Shown piece by piece: positions 32,962 to 40,800 of a stretch of 64,000 bases of DNA. Position 1 is the stretch's first letter. Each line of letters starts with the position of its first letter. Below the pieces are notes generated by a model. It saw only the letters and a program-made list of their open reading frames with translations. It made no database searches and was not told the origin of the DNA. The DNA comes from Bacillus sp. Marseille-Q1617 (GTDB taxonomy: Bacteria; Bacillota; Bacilli; Bacillales; Bacillaceae_B). Position numbers and translations under genes: made by a program. The stretch lies in assembly GCF_903645295.1 (NCBI RefSeq), contig NZ_CAHJXM010000001.1, forward strand, positions 434,001 through 498,000, read 5' to 3'.

Positions 32962-34194
32962 TTAAAACGCCCAGCCGCCATCACGGAATACAGGCTCAGT
33001 TGAACCGTCTTCTTTGATTCCATCGATGTTCATTTTGTCTGAACCGATCATGAAATCAACGTGGGTGATACTGTTGTTCAAGCCATTCTGATCAAGCTCT
33101 TCCTGGCTCATTTTCTTTCCGCCTTCGATACAGAATGCGTATGCATTCCCGATGGCAAGGTGGTTTGATGCGTTCTCGTCAAACAACGTGTTGTAGAAAA
33201 GGACGTTTGATTGAGAGATCGGTGATTTATGAGGGACGAGGGCGATTTCTCCCAGGTAATGAGAGCCTTCATCCGTATCGACAAGACGCTTCAGGATTTC
33301 TTCGCCTTCTTCTGCCTTCACATCGACGATACGGCCGTTTTCGAATGTAAGCGTGAAGTTATCGATCACGTTACCTCCGTAGCTTAATGGTTTCGTGCTT
33401 GATACCGTCCCGTATACACCTGTTTTCAACGGCACAGTGAAGACTTCCTCGGTCGGCATGTTTGCCATGAACTCGACACCCTGCTCATTGACACTTCCTG
33501 CACCTACCCAAAGGTGACCTTTAGGAAGCTCGATTGTCAGGTCTGTACCAGGAGCCGTGTAGTGAAGTTTTTGATAGTTCTTTTCGTTCAGGTATTCCAC
33601 TTTTTCATGAAGCGTTGCATCATGGTCTTTCCATGCTTGAACAGGATCCGCCTGGTCTGCACGCACAGCCTTGAAGATGGCATCCCATAATAAGTCCACT
33701 TGCTCCTCTTCAGAAGCATCCGGGAATACTTTAGCAGCCCAGTCTTTGGATGGAGCAGCCAGTACACACCAGCTTACTTTGTCAGATTGAATGAACTGAC
33801 GATACTTGGACATCGCCTTGCCTGCCACCTTTTGGAAGTTGGAGATTCGCTCCGGATCCACGCCTTTAAGAAGGTCAGGGCTTGAAGATACGATGCTCAT
33901 GAACGCAGCGCCGCCTTCCGCAAGCTCCTCCACTTCACGTGCTTTCCACTGCGGGAACTCCTGGAATGCTTCATCCGGGGCAAGATCGTATTTCGTACGA
34001 TTCACCACGTCGTCGTTCCAGTTTACGTATACATGCTTCGCGCCGACTTCATAGGCTTTTTTCACCACTAAACGAACAAACTCAGCCGCATCGATGGAGG
34101 TGTTGATCACCAATGTCTGGCCCTTTTGTACGTTTACACCGACTTGAACGGCAAGACTCGCGTACTTTTCTAGATTTTGTTGAAAGTTAGACAT
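32962..34194 (-). CDS. ampS: M29 family aminopeptidase
   Basis: The 410-residue cytosolic metallopeptidase matches AmpS/PepS: N-terminal NLEKYASLAVQVGVNVQKGQ, central TDLTIELPKGHLWVGAGSVN, and metal-site segments GSHYLGEIALVPHKSPIS, NASNHLAIGNAYAFCIEGG and ITHVDFMIGS. It removes N-terminal residues from peptides using two divalent metals. The ATG follows GGAGAA. It is monocistronic, with its own terminator. Confidence 0.9.
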   Translation of the reverse strand: MSNFQQNLEKYASLAVQVGVNVQKGQTLVINTSIDAAEFVRLVVKKAYEVGAKHVYVNWNDDVVNRTKYDLAPDEAFQEFPQWKAREVEELAEGGAAFMSIVSSSPDLLKGVDPERISNFQKVAGKAMSKYRQFIQSDKVSWCVLAAPSKDWAAKVFPDASEEEQVDLLWDAIFKAVRADQADPVQAWKDHDATLHEKVEYLNEKNYQKLHYTAPGTDLTIELPKGHLWVGAGSVNEQGVEFMANMPTEEVFTVPLKTGVYGTVSSTKPLSYGGNVIDNFTLTFENGRIVDVKAEEGEEILKRLVDTDEGSHYLGEIALVPHKSPISQSNVLFYNTLFDENASNHLAIGNAYAFCIEGGKKMSQEELDQNGLNNSITHVDFMIGSDKMNIDGIKEDGSTEPVFRDGGWAF

Positions 34195-34417
34195 AATATG
34201 TATTCTCCTTTTTTCAGAATGTTCTATTACAATTCAATTGTATCAGTGCCATCAAGGTTTGCAAGTGTTTTCAACCGACATAAATAGACGAAGCACGCTC
34301 ACCGGGCGGCGACGGTTTATGAACGTTCTTTTACAATCCTCGTATTTTGTCGACAGGTCTGAATCCCCACGGATATAATATTCTTATAACTTTAGTGAAA
34401 ATAAGGGGGAAACCTGG

Positions 34418-34810
34418 TTGGCTTGGAATGTACTTTTATTGAGAATGTCCGCTGTATATGCACTGATCGGTGCCTTCATGGGATCTCATATGGCAGGGGC
34501 CGGGTCTTACGCATTTAAACCCATCCATGCTCATATCCTGGTTGTCGGATGGCTGAGTCTGTTTGCCTTTTCATCCTATTACCGCTCCTATGAAGTGCCG
34601 AAGACGTCCAGACTGGCAGCCTTTCACGTATGGACCGCCATCATCGGGACGTTCGGATTGACGTCCGGGATGTGGCTTTATAATCTGAACCCGTTTAATC
34701 TTCCAGCGACGTTTACGATGGTCTTTTATATCGTGGGCGGAACTACGCTGCTGGTAAGCTTTTTCCTGTTCATGATTATGACATTCAAGTACGCGGAAAG
34801 CAAAAAGTAA
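34418..34810 (+). CDS. Small membrane protein with heme-copper-oxidase-like His motif
   Basis: The 130-residue protein has four predicted helices. YAFKPIHAHILVVGWLSLFAFS resembles the H-x-H segment of heme-copper oxidase or NO-reductase subunits, and such short proteins are often labelled cytochrome c oxidase-like. It lacks the other metal ligands of a complete subunit I. TTG start with AAGGGGG upstream. The next genes are nsrR and hmp, so a link to NO or heme-based respiration is plausible but unproven. Confidence 0.6.
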   Translation: MAWNVLLLRMSAVYALIGAFMGSHMAGAGSYAFKPIHAHILVVGWLSLFAFSSYYRSYEVPKTSRLAAFHVWTAIIGTFGLTSGMWLYNLNPFNLPATFTMVFYIVGGTTLLVSFFLFMIMTFKYAESKK

Positions 34811-34814
34811 GAAG

Positions 34815-34850
34815 GGAGTCTGTTTTCTATTGAGGAGACAGGCTTTTTTT
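34815..34850 (+). terminator. Terminator after the membrane protein
   Basis: AGTCTGT near 34817 pairs with ACAGGCT near 34839-34845 (one G-U), followed by seven T. Confidence 0.55.
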
Positions 34851-34924
34851 ATATCCGGTCTTGAGGCGGTGCCTGAAACGGATGAGGTGGCTTCCGGGAA
34901 ATAAGCGCACGCGTTCATATAAAA

Positions 34925-34951
34925 ATCCCCTCCCGAAAAACGGAAGGGGAT
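34925..34951 (-). terminator. Terminator of nsrR
   Basis: ATCCCC-T-CCCG pairs with CGG-AA-GGGGAT around a short A loop, with a T run on the minus strand. Confidence 0.7.
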
Positions 34952-34959
34952 GACGGATA

Positions 34960-35412
34960 TTACTGTTCGGTTTCTCTTTGCTGTTCTTGAAAAAGCAGTC
35001 GATAATCCATAGGGTTTGTTACGAGGTCAGCAAGTGTGTAGTCATCCAGGACTGAAAGATAGGCGTTCAGTGCTTTGGCAAGTACGTGTTTAAGTCCGCA
35101 GACGGGAGTGATGACGCAGCTGTTATGTTTGCTGAAACATTCAACCAGCTCAAAATCTTCCTCCGTTTTCCGTACGAGTTTACCGATGTTGATATCAACA
35201 GGATCCTTGGCGAGCTTGATGCCGCCGTATCTGCCGCGGACGGTTTCGATGATCCCCATTTTCCCTAATTCATACGTAACCTTCATCAGGTGGTTTTTTG
35301 ATATCTGATAAGAATCTGCAATTTCTTTTATAGTAGAGAGTTCGGTCCTAGGCTTGGATGCCAGATAGATCAGGACTCTCAGGGAATAATCAGTATATAG
35401 TGTCAATTTCAT
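34960..35412 (-). CDS. nsrR: NO-sensing Rrf2 repressor NsrR
   Basis: The 150-residue Rrf2 protein has a winged helix (IKEIADSYQISKNHLMKVTYEL, residues 28-49) and the iron-sulfur ligands Cys92, Cys99 and Cys105 (ECFSKHNSCVITPVCG), close to those of B. subtilis NsrR. The cluster reacts with NO and repression is lost. It is divergent from hmp, and two palindromic operator-like boxes lie in the 176-bp gap. TATAAT with an upstream TTAGAC (minus strand, near 35442-35472) may be its promoter. Confidence 0.9.
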   Translation of the reverse strand: MKLTLYTDYSLRVLIYLASKPRTELSTIKEIADSYQISKNHLMKVTYELGKMGIIETVRGRYGGIKLAKDPVDINIGKLVRKTEEDFELVECFSKHNSCVITPVCGLKHVLAKALNAYLSVLDDYTLADLVTNPMDYRLLFQEQQRETEQ

Positions 35413-35501
35413 ATGGATTCACCCTTTTCTTTACATGATTCCATTATACTAATCCAAAGCGTTTGTGTCTAAATAATGGATTGAATTGTGTCTAAACTGT
35501 T

Positions 35502-35573
35502 AAAGGTGTATTTGAAATATTGCTTTAAATGATCTAAAGGTGTAAGTTAAAGATGTATTCAAAATATATCTTT
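35502..35573 (+). promoter_or_regulatory. Two NsrR-type operator palindromes before hmp
   Basis: Box 1 (35502-35526) has arms AAAGGTGTATT/AATATTGCTTT. Box 2 (35549-35573) has AAAGATGTATT/AATATATCTTT, the better palindrome. Box 2 ends 15 bases before the hmp start and would block RNA polymerase or ribosome loading. Confidence 0.7.
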
Positions 35574-35588
35574 AGAGGTGAATGTAAA

Positions 35589-36818
35589 ATGCTATCTCAA
35601 AAAACAATTGATATCGTGAAATCCACTGCACCCGTTTTAGAAGTCAAAGGGACAGAGATTACTTCTGTTTTTTATAAAAATATGTTTGCAAGCCATCCGG
35701 AGTTATTGGATATTTTCAACCATGCCAACCAAAAGAAAGGAAGACAGCAAACGGCGTTGGCGAATACGGTCTATGCCGCTGCACAAAATATTGATCGATT
35801 AGAAGCGCTGCTCCCTGCCGTTAAGCAAATCGCTCACAAACATAGAAGTTTGGGGATCAAACCTGAACATTATCCTATCGTTGGGGAACATTTACTGGGA
35901 GCGATCAAAGAAGTGCTTGGCGATGCTGCTACGGATGAAATCATCCAGGCGTGGGCAGATGCTTACGGCGTAATTGCCGGAGTGTTCATCGATGTGGAAG
36001 AACAGATGTATGTGGAAGCGGAGCAAAAAGAAGCCGGATTCCGTGACTTCAAACCATTTGTTGTGGCTAAGAAAATAAAAGAAAGCGATGTTATCACATC
36101 CTTCTATCTGGTACCACAGGATGGAGAAAAGGTCCCTGCGTACAAACCAGGGCAGTACATCTCGGTTCGTGTGACGATCCCCGGTCAAAAGAATACACAT
36201 ATCCGTCAATACAGCTTATCAAGCGCTTATAAAGGAGAGTTCTTCCGTATTTCTGTCAAGAAAGAAGCTGAATTTGATCCGAATGGGGTTGTATCGACAT
36301 TCCTGCATGATGAGGTCAAGGAAGGAAGCGTCATCGAGGTAAGTGCTCCTGCAGGTGATTTCTACTTGAATGAAGAAAACACGGAGGGCAAGGTTGCATT
36401 CATTTCAGGAGGCGTGGGCATCACACCAATGATGAGCATGCTTGAAACAATCGCTGAAAAGAATCCGAAGCGTCCAACTGCATTCATCCATGCAAGTAAA
36501 AATGAAAGCGTGCAAGCGTTCAGAAATGACATCGACGTATTGATGGATGAGCTGGAAAACGGGGAAGCATGCTATATTTTAGAAAACCCTGAAAACGTTT
36601 CTCTTTGCAACTTTTCCGGGTACGTGAACAAAGAAATCCTATCAACTTATGTAGACCAGGAAACAGAATGCTATGTGTGCGGACCTGCTCCATTCATGAA
36701 AGCTGTAATCATGACGTTAAAAGAGATCGGTCTTCCTGAAAACAAAATCAAATTTGAATTCTTTGGTCCTTCCATGGATTTATCCACTGTGGATGAAAAA
36801 GAGAAAGTGAGATCTTAA
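35589..36818 (+). CDS. hmp: Flavohemoglobin, nitric oxide dioxygenase
   Basis: The 409-residue protein has a globin domain (1-140) with proximal His85 (IAHKHRSLG) and distal Tyr29/Gln53, an FAD-binding domain (KIKESDVITSFYLVP, HIRQYSLSSA) and an NAD-binding domain (VAFISGGVGITPMMSML, ECYVCGPAPFMKAV). It oxidises NO to nitrate with NADH. The ATG at 35589 is chosen because AGAGGTG precedes it; the in-frame ATG at 35553 lies inside the second NsrR box. Repression by NsrR is expected. Confidence 0.95.
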   Translation: MLSQKTIDIVKSTAPVLEVKGTEITSVFYKNMFASHPELLDIFNHANQKKGRQQTALANTVYAAAQNIDRLEALLPAVKQIAHKHRSLGIKPEHYPIVGEHLLGAIKEVLGDAATDEIIQAWADAYGVIAGVFIDVEEQMYVEAEQKEAGFRDFKPFVVAKKIKESDVITSFYLVPQDGEKVPAYKPGQYISVRVTIPGQKNTHIRQYSLSSAYKGEFFRISVKKEAEFDPNGVVSTFLHDEVKEGSVIEVSAPAGDFYLNEENTEGKVAFISGGVGITPMMSMLETIAEKNPKRPTAFIHASKNESVQAFRNDIDVLMDELENGEACYILENPENVSLCNFSGYVNKEILSTYVDQETECYVCGPAPFMKAVIMTLKEIGLPENKIKFEFFGPSMDLSTVDEKEKVRS

Positions 36819-36845
36819 TTAGGGCTGAGAACGATTTAGAAAGAG

Positions 36846-36879
36846 AAACAAGCATCAGGAACTTTCCTGGTGCTTGTTT
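36846..36879 (+). terminator. Terminator of hmp
   Basis: AAACAAGCATCAGGA (36846-36860) pairs with TCCTGGTGCTTGTTT (36865-36879), 15 pairs with one G-U. Confidence 0.85.
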
Positions 36880-36891
36880 ATATCTGCCATA

Positions 36892-37059
36892 TTAGAAACG
36901 ATGCTCGTCGTGATCGACTCTGTTTTTGAAAGCCTCCTGCGTGACGATCAGTTCTTCGTCGCCAGGGGGTTTTTCAGTATGTCGTTCGGAAGTGCTGTTT
37001 TGAGGGAAATTACCCGGATGTCCTTTTTTCTTTGCTTCAAATGATTTTCCGCGTGCCAT
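36892..37059 (-). CDS. Small hydrophilic protein, 55 residues
   Basis: The frame encodes MARGKSFEAKKKGHPGNFPQ followed by an acidic half (PGDEELIVTQEAFKNRVDHD). It has no membrane segment or signal. The ATG at 37059 follows AAAGGAG by 8 bases; a longer start at 37077 would precede that site. Short Bacillus proteins with this basic-then-acidic layout are known as unnamed hypotheticals, and I cannot give a family. Confidence 0.65.
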   Translation of the reverse strand: MARGKSFEAKKKGHPGNFPQNSTSERHTEKPPGDEELIVTQEAFKNRVDHDEHRF

Positions 37060-37164
37060 ATGAAACACTCCTTTCATGAGTCATAACCGTAGTTTTTCCA
37101 TGAGGTGTGAAATTATGTAGGGGCGGTAAGATGGTAAAGAGTGGCGATTGTAGCAGACTGAACG

Positions 37165-37182
37165 TGACTGAACGCTCAGTCG
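37165..37182. promoter_or_regulatory. Palindrome of TetR-operator type
   Basis: TGACTGA-ACGC-TCAGTCG, arms matching in six of seven bases. It lies in the 240-bp gap before the DUF1992 gene. This is the usual form of a TetR-family operator; no TetR gene is near. Confidence 0.35.
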
Positions 37183-37317
37183 ACAGTTGTTGCTGTATCG
37201 TCAAAATTTACCCCGATCAAAAAGATATATTCGTATACACTAAGAGTAACAAGTGGCCTGCCACACGTCTTTTGAATATTCAGCCGGTCCCACTGAAATC
37301 TCTACTGGAGGGGTTAC

Positions 37318-37692
37318 ATGGATTTTTCAATGATTATTTCAGAACAAAGGATTAAAAAGGCCCAGGAGGACGGGGAGTTTGAAAACCTTCCGGGCTACGG
37401 AAAACCACAGAATCTGGACGATGACTTATCGATACCGCCGGCTCTCCGGATGGCGCACCGGATCATGAAGAACGCCGGTTATTCCACAGAGGAAATGGAT
37501 ATCAAGAAAGAAATGATGAGGATTGAGGATCTGATCCGCGTGTGTGAAGATGATTCGGAAAAGAAAGAGCTGCAGAAGAGTCTTAATGAAAAAATGGTAA
37601 GATACAATTCGATGCTGTCGAAGAAAAGGGTGAAGACGAACAGTTCGATGTTTAAAAATTATGAGCAGAAAATTGAAAAGAAGCTGCTGTGA
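37318..37692 (+). CDS. DUF1992 (DnaJ-homologue C-28-like) protein
   Basis: The 124-residue protein opens with the DUF1992 signature: SEQRIKKAQEDGEFENLPGYGKP, then DDDLSIPPALRMAHRIMKNAG. The family occurs in bacteria and eukaryotes (DNAJC28) without a J domain; role unknown. The C-terminal half is charged and helical. GGAGGGG lies 5 bases before the ATG. A strong bidirectional terminator follows. Confidence 0.85.
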   Translation: MDFSMIISEQRIKKAQEDGEFENLPGYGKPQNLDDDLSIPPALRMAHRIMKNAGYSTEEMDIKKEMMRIEDLIRVCEDDSEKKELQKSLNEKMVRYNSMLSKKRVKTNSSMFKNYEQKIEKKLL

Positions 37693-37698
37693 CAGTAG

Positions 37699-37728
37699 AA
37701 CCCCCGCTCAATCCGTGAGCGGGGGTTT
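37699..37728. terminator. Bidirectional terminator
   Basis: AACCCCCGCTCA (37699-37710) pairs with TGAGCGGGGGTT (37716-37727). It serves converging genes. A near copy lies at 40438. Confidence 0.9.
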
Positions 37729-37739
37729 TAGGTGATGTA

Positions 37740-38336
37740 CTATTTGATTGGTTTAGGTTTGGTTTGGAACATCGACTCACATAATCCCCATGCTATGTCG
37801 TTTCCGTTCGGATCAGTTATGCTGACGATTGGAACAACTCGTGAGAGGACCCTGACCTCATCCACCTTTGTCATACCGACTATAAGCTTCATGTTTTCTC
37901 CGTTTATACCGTAGATCTCCTGTATTTTCAGCGGCTGCAGAGCAGGATTGAACAGGACTTCCATCAAATATCGTTTGGAGGGGTCCTTCCTGGGAAGCGT
38001 GATTGTATAGCTCCCGTCCTTATCGACTTTTACAGTCCCTTCAGCAGTGATAGCCGTACTTGCTTCAGCCTGCCAACGTATGATGGTGCCGTATTTGCTG
38101 GAAAGGTCGCCGTATTCTTTAATACTGGCATAAATCACGGAATTTTTAGGAAGGTTGCTTGTTCCTTCAATGATGAGCTCATTTGATTTTAGGTTCACTT
38201 TCCCGTCAAGTTTGACAAGTTTGCCTGTATTCTGCTTGGTTTTTACTCCCGGAGTGGCATCCCACTCGATTCTGCAGCCCGACAGGAAGAGGGTGCTCAT
38301 GATTAATAGTAGGAAGGTCAGCTTATATGGATTCAT
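37740..38336 (-). CDS. Putative lipoprotein in peptide-permease operon
   Basis: The 198-residue protein has a lipobox (TLFLSGC, Cys near 18). The remainder is predicted mostly beta: KLDGKVNLKSNELIIEGTSN, NSVIYASIKEYGDLSSKYG, GSYTITLPRKDPSKRYLMEV, like an immunoglobulin-type extracellular domain. I do not recognise a family. It is not a classical peptide-binding protein (too short). GGAGGGGG precedes the ATG at 38336. Its start overlaps the end of the permease gene by 14 bases, so the two are co-translated. Confidence 0.65.
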   Translation of the reverse strand: MNPYKLTFLLLIMSTLFLSGCRIEWDATPGVKTKQNTGKLVKLDGKVNLKSNELIIEGTSNLPKNSVIYASIKEYGDLSSKYGTIIRWQAEASTAITAEGTVKVDKDGSYTITLPRKDPSKRYLMEVLFNPALQPLKIQEIYGINGENMKLIVGMTKVDEVRVLSRVVPIVSITDPNGNDIAWGLCESMFQTKPKPIK

Positions 38337-39363
38337 GATGATTCCCCCTCCTGCTTTCACGGCCGGAAAGGACAAACAAGTTATCGGCAGTTGAAGGAGG
38401 GATCTCAGGTTTAACCAAAATCTTTTTCGGTTTCCTTAAAGACTTTCCTTCAATAAATACTTCCTTTATAACCGAGTTGATTTCATTCACACAAAAAATC
38501 GCTGCCGCAAAGAAGGCAAGGGGTGCAAGGAGCAGCCAGGGATATAGATGAACCTGGTAGATATTGATGCTCATCGTGGCAGCCCAGTCATTAATGAAGG
38601 AGAAATATTCAGGCCTGGGCTCGAGCATCCCGAATTCGACAATTCTGAGACCGCCCAGACAGATGTGTAGGATGCCGAGTTGAATGAGTAAATAGAGAGT
38701 CTGGGCCAGTTGTTCGGAAAACATTACGATAGCATGACGGCTGAATTGGGAGCGAAGATGCCTTTTGATAATAAAAAGCCTGCCGGCTCCGATCTGCCTT
38801 GAAACTGAAATAAAATCATTTTTAAGAAATTCTCTCATTTCCTCTCCAATGTACATACCGAGTGAAGGGATGACAATGACGGAAATCACGATGACCTGAA
38901 TGACAAGAAACTTCATGGAATAAAGAGAACCTGTTTCAAAAGCCCTCTGCAGGGGTGCTAATAACACAAAGGCGATAATGGCAAGCGGGATGAAATTGAA
39001 CGTGTCACCGAGTCCTTTGCAAACCTGTCTCACCCAGCCCGGAAGAAATGCGTAAGTCAATCCGAACAAAAAGCCTCCGACCATGCGGATCAGGGCAATC
39101 GCAGTCGCGGCGAGGAGAGTGTATTTAGCTCCTTCTATCAGTACATAAAAGACATTTCGCCCTAACTTATCACTCCCCAACGGACCCATTTCTGAGGGGG
39201 TATAAGGGGGAGAGGCGAGTAATTTGCCAGTCTCCTCATCTTTTAAATAGGAAGGTCCCTGTTCAAAAAGATGCGGATGGGTGCCGGGCAGGACGAAGCT
39301 CACGGCGATCAGTAACAACAGGAGCCCGATCGGTATCCATAATCGTAATAAGCGGATCGTCAT
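38323..39363 (-). CDS. ABC transporter permease, DppC/OppC-like
   Basis: The 346-residue protein starts with one helix, a periplasmic loop with the oligopeptide-permease signature PPYTPSEMGPLGSDKLGRN (near 53-70), then five helices. The EAA loop is degenerate (FISVSRQIGAGRLFIIKRHL), and a C-terminal cytoplasmic tail of about 50 basic residues follows. It sits 29 bases after a DppB-like gene. No ATP-binding subunit is in the operon or elsewhere in the window, so energy must come from a distant ATPase or transport may have been lost. Confidence 0.75.
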   Translation of the reverse strand: MTIRLLRLWIPIGLLLLLIAVSFVLPGTHPHLFEQGPSYLKDEETGKLLASPPYTPSEMGPLGSDKLGRNVFYVLIEGAKYTLLAATAIALIRMVGGFLFGLTYAFLPGWVRQVCKGLGDTFNFIPLAIIAFVLLAPLQRAFETGSLYSMKFLVIQVIVISVIVIPSLGMYIGEEMREFLKNDFISVSRQIGAGRLFIIKRHLRSQFSRHAIVMFSEQLAQTLYLLIQLGILHICLGGLRIVEFGMLEPRPEYFSFINDWAATMSINIYQVHLYPWLLLAPLAFFAAAIFCVNEINSVIKEVFIEGKSLRKPKKILVKPEIPPSTADNLFVLSGRESRRGNHHESI

Positions 39364-39392
39364 CAGGCCTGCACCTCCTCATGCGGGAGCCA

Positions 39393-40277
39393 TTATTTTA
39401 ACAGCAGCCCCCCCAAGCTAAACACCACGAAAAATGGAATGTAAATCATCAGCATGCCCAGGAAAAAAGCACTTGGATTCCGCTGCGAAACGTCCAGCAG
39501 GACATTCATGAAACCATTGATGTTGAAAAGGATTTCGATGATCAATAGATTGGACAGCATCAAAAGAAAAATCGGTTTGATATGAAAATAAAAATGGATC
39601 CACACATTTCTGAACAGATGCACCCATATCGTATAGGCCCTGGAAAACCCCTTGGAAAAAGAATATTCCACATAAGGCTTTTCCTCTTCTTCCTTGAGCT
39701 GAAAGAGAAAATGCTTGGTGAGAAACGCAATCGGCATAATCGCCAGGCAAATGATCGGCACCAAGTAGACTTTTTCATCGCCCAATGTATAGATATCAAT
39801 CAAAAGAATATCTGTCTTTTTGAAGAACCAGATCACAAAGAACTGAATGAAGACGATGATTAACACATCCGGAAGCGAATCAAAGATGTCCATGAATTTC
39901 AAACAAACCTTATACACTTTCTTCGGCAGGAACATGAAACAATAACTGAGTAGTGCAGAAACGGCCGCGGCAGCCAGGAAAGCAAGAAATAAAAGCAGGA
40001 AAGAATAGCCGAACAGTTGAAAAAATATTGGATAAATGGGGTACTTTTTATAGTCCGGATCGGCACTTACTTTCGGGTCGGAGCTTATTTCAACGATGAG
40101 GGAGGAAGGATGGAATAACTGACTGATGCTTTCGGATAAGGTATGAAAATATTTCCCCATCATGACGACCAGTTCAATGTCGTATGAAAGCAGGACCCCG
40201 GCACCGCTGAAAAGAAATAAACCCGTGCATGTCAGTAAAAATTGTGCAGGCAGTGTGAAGTATCGAATTTGTTTCAT
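39393..40277 (-). CDS. ABC transporter permease, DppB/OppB-like, divergent
   Basis: The 294-residue protein has an N-terminal helix, a periplasmic stretch (DPKVSADPDYKKYPIYPIFF) and five further helices. The C-terminal LLIIEILFNINGFMNVLLDV resembles the DppB end (EtvFsxPGlG) with changes, and the EAA loop is again poor. It is first in an operon of two permeases and a lipoprotein. A divergent peptide-family permease is the best call. Confidence 0.7.
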   Translation of the reverse strand: MKQIRYFTLPAQFLLTCTGLFLFSGAGVLLSYDIELVVMMGKYFHTLSESISQLFHPSSLIVEISSDPKVSADPDYKKYPIYPIFFQLFGYSFLLLFLAFLAAAAVSALLSYCFMFLPKKVYKVCLKFMDIFDSLPDVLIIVFIQFFVIWFFKKTDILLIDIYTLGDEKVYLVPIICLAIMPIAFLTKHFLFQLKEEEEKPYVEYSFSKGFSRAYTIWVHLFRNVWIHFYFHIKPIFLLMLSNLLIIEILFNINGFMNVLLDVSQRNPSAFFLGMLMIYIPFFVVFSLGGLLLK

Positions 40278-40437
40278 TTGGACCCCCTTGAATAGTTCTG
40301 TTATGAATAGATTATAGTCCTATATGTCAAAAATTACAAAATATTTATAAAATTATTACAATTTAGAATGAGTTTTCCTTTTTCTATACGTGCCTTCGGA
40401 CAAGACTCTCAAGCTTAATGAAATAGAGGAAAGAATA

Positions 40438-40469
40438 AAACCCCCGCTCACTTATGGAGCGGGGGTTTA
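40438..40469 (-). terminator. Terminator of the small membrane protein gene
   Basis: AAACCCCCGCTC pairs with GAGCGGGGGTTT around a short loop; nearly the same arms as at 37699. Confidence 0.85.
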
Positions 40470-40479
40470 GCCATAAAAT

Positions 40480-40671
40480 TTATTTCTCTCCTTGCTCCCC
40501 ATCCGGTTTGAACAGGAAATAAGAGATGATTCCCGATAATAATGTACCGCCGAGCACAATCAGCGTCCGCGTGCCTTCAGGGACCTCTGTATAGGCTTTA
40601 CCCAGATAAGAGTTTCCGACGAGGAATACGACAAGCATGATCGGAATCGTGATGATGAGTCTTTTTTTCAA
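40480..40671 (-). CDS. Small two-helix membrane protein
   Basis: The 63-residue product has two hydrophobic helices (LIITIPIMLVVFLVGNSYL and TLIVLGGTLLSGIISYFLF) with short polar ends, so it is an integral membrane protein. Start TTG with AAAGGA about 10 bases upstream. Not recognised; monocistronic with a strong terminator. Confidence 0.6.
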   Translation of the reverse strand: MKKRLIITIPIMLVVFLVGNSYLGKAYTEVPEGTRTLIVLGGTLLSGIISYFLFKPDGEQGEK

Positions 40672-40800
40672 AACGCCACATCCTTTAGTTCTGCTGTCTT
40701 AAGTTTATCATATATAATCTGCTGAAATATCTACAATCCGATGACAAGTCATTTCTTCACACCAAAAAGGACAGCCTTCTAAAAGACTGTCCCCGGGATG

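Noticed and set aside
35553..35588. Upstream hmp start codon
   Set aside because: This ATG lies inside the second NsrR palindrome and lacks a ribosome binding site; the ATG at 35589 has AGAGGTG and matches family length.
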